Shown here: positions 1-5,450 of the stretch, in pieces
Layout: each line of letters starts with the position of its first letter
How positions within the stretch are numbered: the first letter of the stretch is position 1
NCBI GenBank assembly: GCA_950075905.1
Contig: CATMVR010000324.1
Span: 1-6,142, forward strand
Length of the DNA: 6,142 bases
Origin: an uncultured Persicitalea sp.
GTDB taxonomy: Bacteria; Bacteroidota; Bacteroidia; Cytophagales; Spirosomataceae
Direction: 5' to 3'
The notes under the pieces: model-generated
Databases searched by the model: none
Told to the model about the DNA's origin: nothing
The model's input: the letters and a program-made list of their open reading frames with translations, nothing else
Translations under genes and position numbers: made by a program

Positions 1-362
1 TGTTCGGGGAGCGCGTCCGAAGTCACACCCGAATTTAAGAAATGACACACTTCATTGAACATATCCTCAGGACGGTCATAATTCGGTCTAAAAGTACGTA
101 TAAGGAATTCTCGTTTGTGGCTTTTGGGTAGTTGGCTCAGTTGGAAGTGAGTGTTTATCGACATGAAAGACCCTATTTCTTCACCGTCAAACGATTCATT
201 TACTATCAATAGCCCCTCATCATTAGTTTTATCTAAGGATCCGCAACCCAGCAACCCACCCATTCCCAGGAGAAGTAATACAATCCCTTCCCACCTAGCT
301 ACCTGCCGGATTAAGCATAGAATAAATACATCTAATTGCGTTGGGAAACGAGTAAGGAACAA
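1..362 (-). CDS. Lipoprotein of unknown function, partial, start codon unclear
   Basis: This minus-strand frame is open from about 391 to the left window edge and runs off it. It encodes a hydrophobic stretch IVLLLLGMGGLLGC followed by GSLDKTNDEG, a clear lipobox with the lipidated Cys at codon 245-243. The product is therefore probably exported by Sec, cleaved by signal peptidase II and anchored in a membrane. About 80 residues of the mature part are visible; they are polar and I do not recognise them. The start is a problem. No ATG or GTG lies in frame before the lipobox; the only usual candidates are TTG at 362 or 386, which give an unusually long leader of about 40 residues or more. ATGs at 370 and 318 lie in other frames and stop after 12 and 7 codons. 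An upstream frameshift, a lost start codon or a real TTG start are all possible. That the frame is coding is fairly sure because of the lipobox; whether the gene is intact is not. Confidence 0.6.
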   Translation of the reverse strand, partial: MFLTRFPTQLDVFILCLIRQVARWEGIVLLLLGMGGLLGCGSLDKTNDEGLLIVNESFDGEEIGSFMSINTHFQLSQLPKSHKREFLIRTFRPNYDRPEDMFNEVCHFLNSGVTSDALPE

Positions 363-412
363 ATTTTCATTTTTATTGCTGTTCAAGGATAAGTTACTTT
401 AAGTAAGTAAGA

Positions 413-444
413 AAAAAATAAATTTCAAAACATTGATTATCAAA
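413..444 (-). promoter_or_regulatory. Possible Bacteroidota-type promoter for the leftward lipoprotein gene
   Basis: On the minus strand a TTTG (444-441) is followed after 20 bases by TATTTTTT (420-413). This resembles the Bacteroidota -33 TTTG and -7 TAnnTTTG pair with one mismatch. Transcription would begin near 406, ahead of the lipoprotein frame. The stretch is very AT-rich, so chance matches are easy. Confidence 0.35.
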
Positions 445-500
445 TTATTACATTGTACCAATTAGTCTTATTATCTGCAATCTACCTTCTTTCTTTTTGA

Positions 501-530
501 AAAAAAATACCCATTAATGGGTATTTTTTT
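501..530. terminator. 30-bp perfect palindrome, bidirectional intrinsic terminator
   Basis: Bases 501-515 (AAAAAAATACCCATT) are the exact reverse complement of 516-530. As RNA this folds to an ATACCCA / TGGGTAT stem with a TTAA loop, flanked by a run of A on one side and seven T on the other, so it would work as a terminator in both directions. It lies between a leftward gene and a rightward transposase remnant, where no visible transcript needs ending. It may be left over from an earlier arrangement, or shield the lipoprotein promoter from the element on the right. Confidence 0.6.
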
Positions 531-878
531 GGTACTCTGACAATTTTTGTGGCTAACTTCGAAAATGCAAGAAGCAGAATTTTATCAAGTGCTCCTTTCG
601 CTGCCTAACCTGGTGGTAGACAGCGTTGAACTCTCGGCCAGGCGCATTGCGCTCCACTGTCATATGAGTACCCCTCAGCAGAACTGCCCCCACTGCCTTC
701 GCCCCACTGCCCAGGTCAATTAGCATACCGAGCGTGAAGTGCGAGATCTGGACATTTCGGGCCGTCAGGTGTGGCTGGTAGTACGCGTTCGCCAGTACGT
801 CTGCCCAGACTGAGATCGTTATTTAGCAGAGCAATTGAGATTTGCCGACTCCGGAAAAAGCCACACTCACCGTCAGGC
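531..878 (+). mobile_element. Truncated ISL3-family insertion sequence, left part only
   Basis: This stretch holds the first third or less of an ISL3-type insertion sequence: a short leader and the transposase N-terminus. GGTACTCTGACAATTTTTG at 531-549 begins with GG and is a reasonable candidate for the left terminal repeat, but no matching inverted copy exists in the window, so the left boundary is unproven. The right part (catalytic domain and right end) is missing; the element ends abruptly at about 871-879, where the T9SS gene fragment begins. It cannot transpose by itself. Confidence 0.6.
565..876 (+). pseudogene. ISL3-family transposase, N-terminal fragment with two in-frame stops
   Basis: From ATG 565 the frame encodes MQEAEFYQVLLSLPNL, continuing with the zinc-finger part NCPHCLRPTAQ. 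Then TAG at 721-723 interrupts, after which the same frame goes on with HTEREVRDLDISGRQVWL and RVRQYVCPD. There TGA at 811-813 stands where the second Cys of a CPxC pair is expected, and the frame resumes with DRYLAEQLRF and GKSHTHRQA. The order (CPxC zinc ribbon, basic and aromatic strand, second CPxC, then a GKSxTxRQA-like segment) is that of ISL3-family transposases, which are normally around 400 residues or more. Both stops can be explained by single substitutions (CAG to TAG, TGC to TGA). The helix-turn-helix and DDE catalytic domain are absent. The family call is from memory of the pattern, not a search; that the gene is dead is certain. Confidence 0.8.
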
Positions 879-1361
879 TGCCAGGGCACGGCCCAGGTGA
901 GCGTGCAGGTCATAGACGTGCGCTGCGGCAACAAGAACGACAAGGTGCAGCTCTGCCACAACGGCAAGGAGCTGTGCGTGGCCCCGAGCGCGGTGGCGGC
1001 GCACCTGGCGCACGGCGACAAGCTGGGCAAGTGCTCGGACGCCCCCTGCCAGGGGAGCGGCGCGGCACGCATCGGCGTAGCCGAAGAACTCAGTGACCTA
1101 CCCGTGGAGCTGGCCGTGGAGGTATACCCCAACCCCGCCAGCGGGGCGGTGACCCTGCGGGTGCGGACCTCGGTGAGCGGGGCGGGCAGCGTAGAGGTGC
1201 TGGACCTGACGGGCCGGGCGGTGCAGAGCCGGGCGGTGGAGCTGCGGGCGGGCGACAACGAGCTGCCGCTCAACATGGCGGCACAGCCTTCGGGGCTGTA
1301 CATCCTGCGGGTGCGCGACGCGGCGGGCCGGCAGGGGGCCATGCGGCTGAGCCGGCAGTAG
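879..1361 (+). pseudogene. C-terminal remnant of a T9SS-exported surface protein with type A sorting domain
   Basis: The fragment begins in the middle of a domain (GCQGTAQVSVQVIDVRCGN) and ends at TAG 1359-1361. Two parts are seen. First, a Cys-rich module with KVQLCHNGKELCVAPSAVAAH and HGDKLGKC, a motif I know from the ends of large Bacteroidota surface proteins. Second, from about 1119 on, a Por secretion-tail (type A) sorting domain with VYPNPASGAVTL, VEVLDLTGRAV and SGLYILRV, which directs an outer-membrane-crossing protein to T9SS for surface attachment or release. The signal peptide and main body are gone. The frame stays open upstream to a GTG at 771, but those 36 codons read the transposase in the wrong frame and encode nothing sensible, so no exported product is expected. 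Composition is extreme: 961-1020 has 14 A/T in 60 bases, against 30 in 60 at 3061-3120 in the sensor gene. The parent gene was probably over 1 kb and may have been acquired or repetitive. Confidence 0.85.
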
Positions 1362-1371
1362 GCCGTGCGCA

Positions 1372-1399
1372 AGCTACCCATCTGGTAGCTGCTTTTATT
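1372..1399 (+). terminator. First of two tandem terminator hairpins after the T9SS remnant
   Basis: AGCTACC (1372-1378) pairs with GGTAGCT (1384-1390) around the loop CATCT, followed by GCTTTTATTG. The hairpin starts 11 bases after the stop codon. It is short, and the T-run is interrupted, so it is probably modest on its own. Confidence 0.5.
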
Positions 1400-1409
1400 G
1401 GTGTAACAG

Positions 1410-1450
1410 AGACACGCCCGGATACAGCCCGTATCCGGGCGTGTCTGTTT
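1410..1450 (+). terminator. Strong hairpin terminator, second of the tandem pair
   Basis: A perfect 16-bp stem is formed by AGACACGCCCGGATAC (1410-1425) and its complement at 1431-1446, with the loop AGCCC. It is GC-rich and followed by a short TTT only, so it acts either as a weak-tail intrinsic terminator or as a 3' end stabiliser. Being symmetric, it could also stop leftward transcription. Confidence 0.7.
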
Positions 1451-1500
1451 ATGCAGCCCGATTTTTTCGGCAAGGGTTGCGGCAGGCAGGTCGCCACCTT

Positions 1501-1526
1501 AGCAATCCTAAGTTAACCAGATTGCT
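1501..1526. promoter_or_regulatory. Dyad AGCAATC-N12-GATTGCT upstream of the sensor gene
   Basis: AGCAATC at 1501-1507 is mirrored exactly by GATTGCT at 1520-1526. The half-site centres are 19 bp apart, about two helix turns, which suits a dimeric DNA-binding protein. It lies about 150 bp ahead of the sensor gene and could be an operator, for example for autoregulation. No second copy was seen in the window. The rest of the 1451-1675 gap has only a small hairpin, CCGTA-GTTT-TACGG at 1593-1606. Confidence 0.3.
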
Positions 1527-1569
1527 GCGTTGAAAAACAGAGAATTTATGTTTAAAACGGATACTCTTT

Positions 1570-1603
1570 TTTGTAGGTTTCTATCATAATTGCCGTAGTT
1601 TTA
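1570..1603 (+). promoter_or_regulatory. Possible promoter of the sensor gene
   Basis: TTTG at 1570-1573 and TAGTTTTA at 1596-1603 resemble the Bacteroidota -33 and -7 elements, with a 22-base gap, slightly longer than usual. Transcription would begin near 1610, giving a leader of about 65 bases. The -7 element overlaps a small hairpin (1593-1606). Confidence 0.3.
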
Positions 1604-1662
1604 CGGTGCTGTAACCGTCTCCTTTCTTAAATAGAAAATAAGAACCAAGTACCTTACCTGGC

Positions 1663-1667
1663 AGGAG
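1663..1667 (+). promoter_or_regulatory. Shine-Dalgarno site of the sensor gene
   Basis: AGGAG stands 8 bases before ATG 1676. It decides the start and is notable because the other genes of the window have no such site, as is common in Bacteroidota. Confidence 0.7.
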
Positions 1668-1675
1668 CATACTAC

Positions 1676-4456
1676 ATGACAAAAAACTACATTATCGCCA
1701 CACTTTTCATCCTTGTTCCCCTGGCCAGCAGCGGCCAGGTAGTTGAGCTGGATTCGACTATGGCTACTCCACGCCAAATTTCGAGACAGGTAAGCTACTT
1801 TGTAGATTCCACGGCGGCTCTTTCGCTGGCTGAGGTGAGCCGTCAGGATTTCCGTCCTGTCGAAACCAACAACTTCCGGCTGCCGTTTTCGGATCATGCC
1901 TACTGGTACCGCATCAGGTTGAAAAACGCGGGATCAAAGGAGAGCAAATGGTATCTCGCCTGGGACAACAACACCATGGAGAGGGTGGATTTCTACATTC
2001 CAAAGGGAGGCCGTTACCGTACCGATTCGGGAGGTAGGCTGGTGGCCGAATCCCAACGCAATTACCTGGGCAACAATCCTTATTTTGGATTTGAACTGGC
2101 TGACGGCCAGGAAAAGATATTCTATCTTCGGGCCAGTAGCCAGCGGGGGCAGCGGGTACGGCTCATGCTGTACAAGAGCTCCGAGTTTTTTCAGGCACAG
2201 GCCAAAAACAGTGGCCGGGGTGGCTTCATCAGCGGTCTGATTGCCCTTCGGCTTTTTTACGTCGTACTGTTGGCCCTTTTCGCGGTGCGGGAACGCGTCT
2301 TTCGGGCGTATTCCGCCATGATTGTTATCCGTTCGCTGGGGTATTGGGGGTTGGTGGGTGACTTGGGTGGATTTTTTCCCGAGAGGCCCGTACTGGCTTT
2401 GCTCGTCAATTTCAACGCTTACCATTTTGTCCCGCTTGCCTACGTCATAGCCGTCAGGGTGCTGCTGCCCATCGATCGTTTTGCGGCTTTTGTTCGCTAT
2501 GTGCTCAATGGCATCGTGGTGGCAGTACTAGGGCTTAGTGTGGCCACTGCCCTGGACTATAGTTGGTACTGGCTGCTGGCCAGCACCTGGTTAGTGCTCT
2601 TTACGCAGGTTGTGGTTTTGGTGCTGTATGCCGGCTCAATGGTACGAAAGTACCCCATCGATTGGTACTATTCGATACCTTTGCTGATGGGTCTGGTCAG
2701 CTATTTCTTTTGGCAAATGAGCCTGTTGGGTATTCTGAACGCTCCCTGGGTGTTCAAAACTTCCACTTTTCTTTTCATCAGTGAAATCTTCATATTCGGG
2801 CTGTTCCTGGGCAAAATCATCCGCAACTACGAGCGAGCCAAAACCGTTTCGCAGCAGCAGCTGGCTTTCTCGGAGGCGCAGGCCGCCCATCTGAGGGAGG
2901 TAGATGCGCTGAAGACCAATTTCTTCGCCAACATCTCGCACGAGTTCCGTACGCCGCTTACCCTGCTGATGGGGCCGCTGGCCGATCTGAGAAGCAGGTA
3001 CCCCCAGGAAAGAATGGTTCCGGTGATGCAGCGCAACGTCCGGCGGTTGCAGGCGCTCATCAACCAATTTTTGGATCTGGCCAGAATAGAGTCGGGCAAG
3101 CTCAAACCTGACCTGGTCAGGGGAGATATCGCCAAATTTATGCGGCCCCTGTTTGCCTCCTTCGAGTCACTAGCCCAGAGCCGCAGCATCCTGTTTCACT
3201 ACCAGCAGAACGAAGAGGAAAAAGAAGCCGTTTTTGATCCGGATAAGTTGGAGAAAATCATCACCAATCTGCTCTCCAATGCATTTAAATTCACCCCCGA
3301 GAATGGTCGGGTAGACGTTTGGATCGTCTACTCGGCCAACGACATGGTCATTCGAGTCAAAGACAACGGCATCGGTATCCAACAGGAACACCTGCCCCAT
3401 GTGTTCGATCGTTTCTATCAGGCCGAAACCACCGTCCTGACCGGCGAAGAGGGCTCCGGTATTGGCCTGTCGCTGGTCAGGGAACTGGTGGAGCTGCTCC
3501 GGGGGAGTATCCGGGTCGAGAGTCAGCCTGATAAGGGCAGTACCTTTACCGTACAATTGCCCATCGATGCGGCCTCCTGGGCCGGGATTGCAGATATTGG
3601 CGAGTTATCAGGAAATGAGCCAACCTCTCCTGTCACCATTGAAAGTACTTTGCCCGAATACCATGAAACAACGCAGACTCCTTCGGATCGGGATGCGCCC
3701 GTGCTGTTGCTGGTGGAGGACAATGCCGACCTGCGCGCCTACATCCGTTCGATTTTTGACGCATCCTATCAAGTCGTAGAGGCAACCGACGGTCAGGATG
3801 GTCTGGCGAAAGCTTTTGCCCATATTCCCGATCTGGTCATTTGCGACGTTATGATGCCGCGGCTCAACGGGTTTGATTTTTGTAAAACGCTCAAATCCGA
3901 TGCCCTTACCAGCCATATTCCCATCATTATTCTTTCGGCCAAAGCCACCCTCGACGATCGCCTCGAAGGGCTCGGACTCGGCGCCAACGACTATCTGTCC
4001 AAGCCCTTTGCCCGCGCGGAACTGGAACTACGGGTGCAGAACCAGCTCAGACAGCGCGATGTACTGCAGCAAAAGTACAGCGAGCAGCTAGCCATACCCA
4101 GCGAGAAAATACCCCCCGCCGACTCGCTGGATGAAAAGTTTCTGAACCGGGCCATCCGTGTCGTTGAAGAGTACTGTGACGACAGCGACTTTGGGATCAC
4201 CGGGTTGTGCGAGGCGTTGAACGTGAGTCGTTCCAACCTACACCGGAAGCTGAAGGCACTCACCAACCAAAGTACTACGGAGTTCATCCGCAGCATCCGC
4301 ATCTACCGGGCGGCCGACCTGCTGAAAGACCCGACGCTGAGCGTTTCGGAGGTGGCTTACCGGGTTGGCTTCCAGAGTGTATCCTATTTTTCAAAAAGCT
4401 TCAGCGAGCAGATGGGTACTTCCCCCACCGAGTGGGTGAAATCCCAGATCCTTTAA
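1676..4456 (+). CDS. 7TMR-DISM hybrid histidine kinase / response regulator with AraC DNA-binding domain
   Basis: This 926-residue protein is a complete signalling pathway in one chain: it senses outside the cytoplasmic membrane, autophosphorylates, passes the phosphate to its own receiver and binds DNA. Residues 1-20 are a Sec signal peptide (ending ASSGQ). Residues 25-165 resemble the 7TMR-DISM extracellular type 2 domain (AYWYRIRLKN, WYLAWDNNTMERVDFYIP), a jelly-roll fold thought to bind carbohydrate-like ligands. Seven hydrophobic segments follow (about 182-204, 208-230, 239-264, 275-295, 298-320, 330-351, 360-382), then a helical linker. The kinase core is complete: H-box FFANISHEFRTPL with phospho-His H422, N-box NLLSNAFKF (N535), G1 DNGIGI (563-568), F-box FDRFYQ and G2 GSGIGL. 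The receiver (about 675-790) has E681/D682, acceptor D724, S754 and K776. The AraC domain (815-926) has both helix-turn-helix motifs. It lacks the beta-propeller of classical sugar-sensing HTCS proteins, which are longer. The gene is monocistronic; its target is probably near, perhaps the genes at 4875 onward. Confidence 0.95.
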   Translation: MTKNYIIATLFILVPLASSGQVVELDSTMATPRQISRQVSYFVDSTAALSLAEVSRQDFRPVETNNFRLPFSDHAYWYRIRLKNAGSKESKWYLAWDNNTMERVDFYIPKGGRYRTDSGGRLVAESQRNYLGNNPYFGFELADGQEKIFYLRASSQRGQRVRLMLYKSSEFFQAQAKNSGRGGFISGLIALRLFYVVLLALFAVRERVFRAYSAMIVIRSLGYWGLVGDLGGFFPERPVLALLVNFNAYHFVPLAYVIAVRVLLPIDRFAAFVRYVLNGIVVAVLGLSVATALDYSWYWLLASTWLVLFTQVVVLVLYAGSMVRKYPIDWYYSIPLLMGLVSYFFWQMSLLGILNAPWVFKTSTFLFISEIFIFGLFLGKIIRNYERAKTVSQQQLAFSEAQAAHLREVDALKTNFFANISHEFRTPLTLLMGPLADLRSRYPQERMVPVMQRNVRRLQALINQFLDLARIESGKLKPDLVRGDIAKFMRPLFASFESLAQSRSILFHYQQNEEEKEAVFDPDKLEKIITNLLSNAFKFTPENGRVDVWIVYSANDMVIRVKDNGIGIQQEHLPHVFDRFYQAETTVLTGEEGSGIGLSLVRELVELLRGSIRVESQPDKGSTFTVQLPIDAASWAGIADIGELSGNEPTSPVTIESTLPEYHETTQTPSDRDAPVLLLVEDNADLRAYIRSIFDASYQVVEATDGQDGLAKAFAHIPDLVICDVMMPRLNGFDFCKTLKSDALTSHIPIIILSAKATLDDRLEGLGLGANDYLSKPFARAELELRVQNQLRQRDVLQQKYSEQLAIPSEKIPPADSLDEKFLNRAIRVVEEYCDDSDFGITGLCEALNVSRSNLHRKLKALTNQSTTEFIRSIRIYRAADLLKDPTLSVSEVAYRVGFQSVSYFSKSFSEQMGTSPTEWVKSQIL

Positions 4457-4480
4457 GTTTTTTCTCCTGCCCCTTCTTTG

Positions 4481-4528
4481 AGCTATACCAGTATAGCTAC
4501 TCTTAATAGATACATAAAATATCTATTA
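4481..4528. terminator. Two consecutive inverted repeats after the sensor gene
   Basis: AGCTATAC (4481-4488) and GTATAGCT (4491-4498) form an 8-bp dyad with a CA centre. Six bases on, TAATAGATA (4504-4512) and TATCTATTA (4520-4528) form a 9-bp stem with a CATAAAA loop, followed by TTCTAGTTTCTTG. They start 25 bases after the sensor stop and so are candidates for its transcription end, although the second stem is AT-only and the T-tract is poor. The first could equally be a protein site. A third small hairpin, CTGGC-N8-GCCAG, lies at 4576-4593. Confidence 0.4.
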
Positions 4529-4710
4529 TTCTAGTTTCTTGTCTCTCCAAGTAACTTTTATTTTCAAAATCTAATCTGGCTTTTCTCTGCCAGTATCCTC
4601 CCGATGCGTGTTTTTGAAGTAAAAAACCAGCTGGATGAAAAGGTATAGTTTTCGACTTAGTTTTCTGCTTTTTGGTTTAAATCTAGCTGTATAGCCCTAA
4701 AAGTGAGCAT

Positions 4711-4837
4711 GTCGCACCAATAGTACAACCTTGACACATTAGTACAAATAGCCCAGCCGCAAATTGGCACAATAGAGCACAAGATTGGCACAATAGTGAA
4801 AGGGAAACAGGATACAAATAATCAAATTTGTGTCAAG
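4711..4837 (+). repeat. Operator-like array: four direct and one inverted copies of a TTGRCACAATAG element
   Basis: Copies are TCGCACCAATAGTACAA (4712-4728), TTGACACATTAGTACAA (4731-4747), TTGGCACAATAG (4764-4775) and TTGGCACAATAG (4785-4796). The last two belong to an exact 13-base repeat ATTGGCACAATAG. A fifth, inverted copy is TGTGTCAAG (4829-4837), the complement of CTTGACACA at 4730-4738. The CAC cores begin at 4715, 4735, 4768 and 4789, spacings of 20, 33 and 21 bp, close to whole helix turns, so proteins bound there would sit on nearly one face. TACAAATA also occurs twice (4743-4750, 4813-4820). The array ends 37 bp before ATG 4875. This layout is typical of a transcription factor with several direct-repeat sites, such as an AraC-type regulator. 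That the upstream sensor binds it is inference. Confidence 0.6.
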
Positions 4838-4874
4838 TAAATAACTTATTTCTAACCCTTATATTTTATCAAGT

Positions 4875-5405
4875 ATGGCAGCAACATTTGATTTAGATCA
4901 CTTCATCAGTCTGTTTCCTGGTGCCTCAGTTCACAAGGATGGCACGGCGATCGAGTACACCGTGGAGGATTCGACCTACCGAATCTACAACCCCGACGAA
5001 AGTAATGACGGTACCTCTCTGACGCTGGACGTGAAACTCGACCACGTGCGGGGCGGGGCCACCGACGACCATGTCGGCCTTTCCCTTGTATTTGATAGTA
5101 GTGCCGTACTGCAATCCGTTGCCTACTCCTGGGAGGCGGGCAACGACGGCTACACTATTCCCCGCACGCTAGTGGTAGCGATCGATACGGGTATCGAAGT
5201 AGTGGGGGGCCTTGGGGCGGTTGAGACGGGTGGTGCCTCGGTGGTCGCGGCCCAGGCCGCAGTGGTCATCTTCGACACCTGCGCTTTCGTATACAACCAA
5301 ATTGCCTCCCACATGGTCAAGTGGACCGACAACGGCGGACGCTTCTATTTCCTGCCCGTGGTGGGTCATTGTATCAATCGCCTGGGCTCTTCGGTTTCGG
5401 CGTAA
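4875..5405 (+). CDS. Unrecognised 176-residue protein, paralogue 1 of a pair
   Basis: I do not recognise this protein. It has no signal peptide (MAATFDLDHFISLFPG) and so looks cytoplasmic or exported by a non-Sec route. The N-terminal half (1-95) is acidic and likely beta-rich, with VEDSTYRIYNPDE and the core LDVKLDH ... TDDHVGLSLVFDS (K54, D56, D64-D65-H66, F73-D74-S75). The same core occurs in the next gene. The second half is different: residues 98-143 are a Gly/Ala/Val-rich, mostly uncharged stretch (VVAIDTGIEVVGGLGAV, VVAAQAAVVIFDTCAFVY) that could be a buried helical hairpin or insert into a membrane. The tail is NGGRFYFLPVVGHCINRLG, with Cys at 136 and 166. ATG 4875 has no Shine-Dalgarno site, but the frame and high GC at third positions favour this strand over the long antisense frame. 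It is first in a likely operon, 45 bp before the next gene and just after the repeat array. Confidence 0.85.
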   Translation: MAATFDLDHFISLFPGASVHKDGTAIEYTVEDSTYRIYNPDESNDGTSLTLDVKLDHVRGGATDDHVGLSLVFDSSAVLQSVAYSWEAGNDGYTIPRTLVVAIDTGIEVVGGLGAVETGGASVVAAQAAVVIFDTCAFVYNQIASHMVKWTDNGGRFYFLPVVGHCINRLGSSVSA

Positions 5406-5450
5406 CAAGTACCTCATCTGGATTTTTTTATCTTCAAAACGACTCAAATC

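Larger units (their letters stand above)
4457..4874. other. 418-bp AT-rich non-coding region between sensor and paralogue operon
   Basis: No credible gene is seen. It holds, in order: a TTTTTT run directly after the sensor stop, the two inverted repeats at 4481-4528, a small hairpin at 4576-4593, and the repeat array at 4711-4837. The only ATG-started frame I looked at closely, at 4604, ends after 14 codons. No convincing TTTG/TAnnTTTG promoter pair precedes ATG 4875; TATATTTT at 4860-4867 is a weak -7 candidate. Confidence 0.7.

Noticed and set aside
151..402. Plus-strand frame of 83 codons at the left
   Set aside because: It is the antisense of the lipoprotein frame, whose lipobox is far stronger evidence; the plus-strand product is Ser/Pro-rich and featureless.
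771..1361. A complete 196-residue gene starting at GTG 771
   Set aside because: The first 36 codons read the transposase remnant out of frame, there is no signal peptide, and T9SS cargo needs one. Only the part from about 879 on is real protein sequence.
716..1381. Minus-strand open frame of 221 codons opposite the T9SS remnant
   Set aside because: The plus strand has an unmistakable type A sorting domain. The antisense product is Ser/Arg/Ala-rich low-complexity sequence caused by high GC.
4604..4648. 14-codon frame MRVFEVKNQLDEKV in the gap after the sensor gene
   Set aside because: Too short, no ribosome site, and nothing else supports translation.
4711..4837. CRISPR array or plasmid-type iteron origin
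   Set aside because: Repeats are short, degenerate and unequally spaced with no spacers of constant size, and no cas or replication initiator gene is near. A promoter operator fits better.
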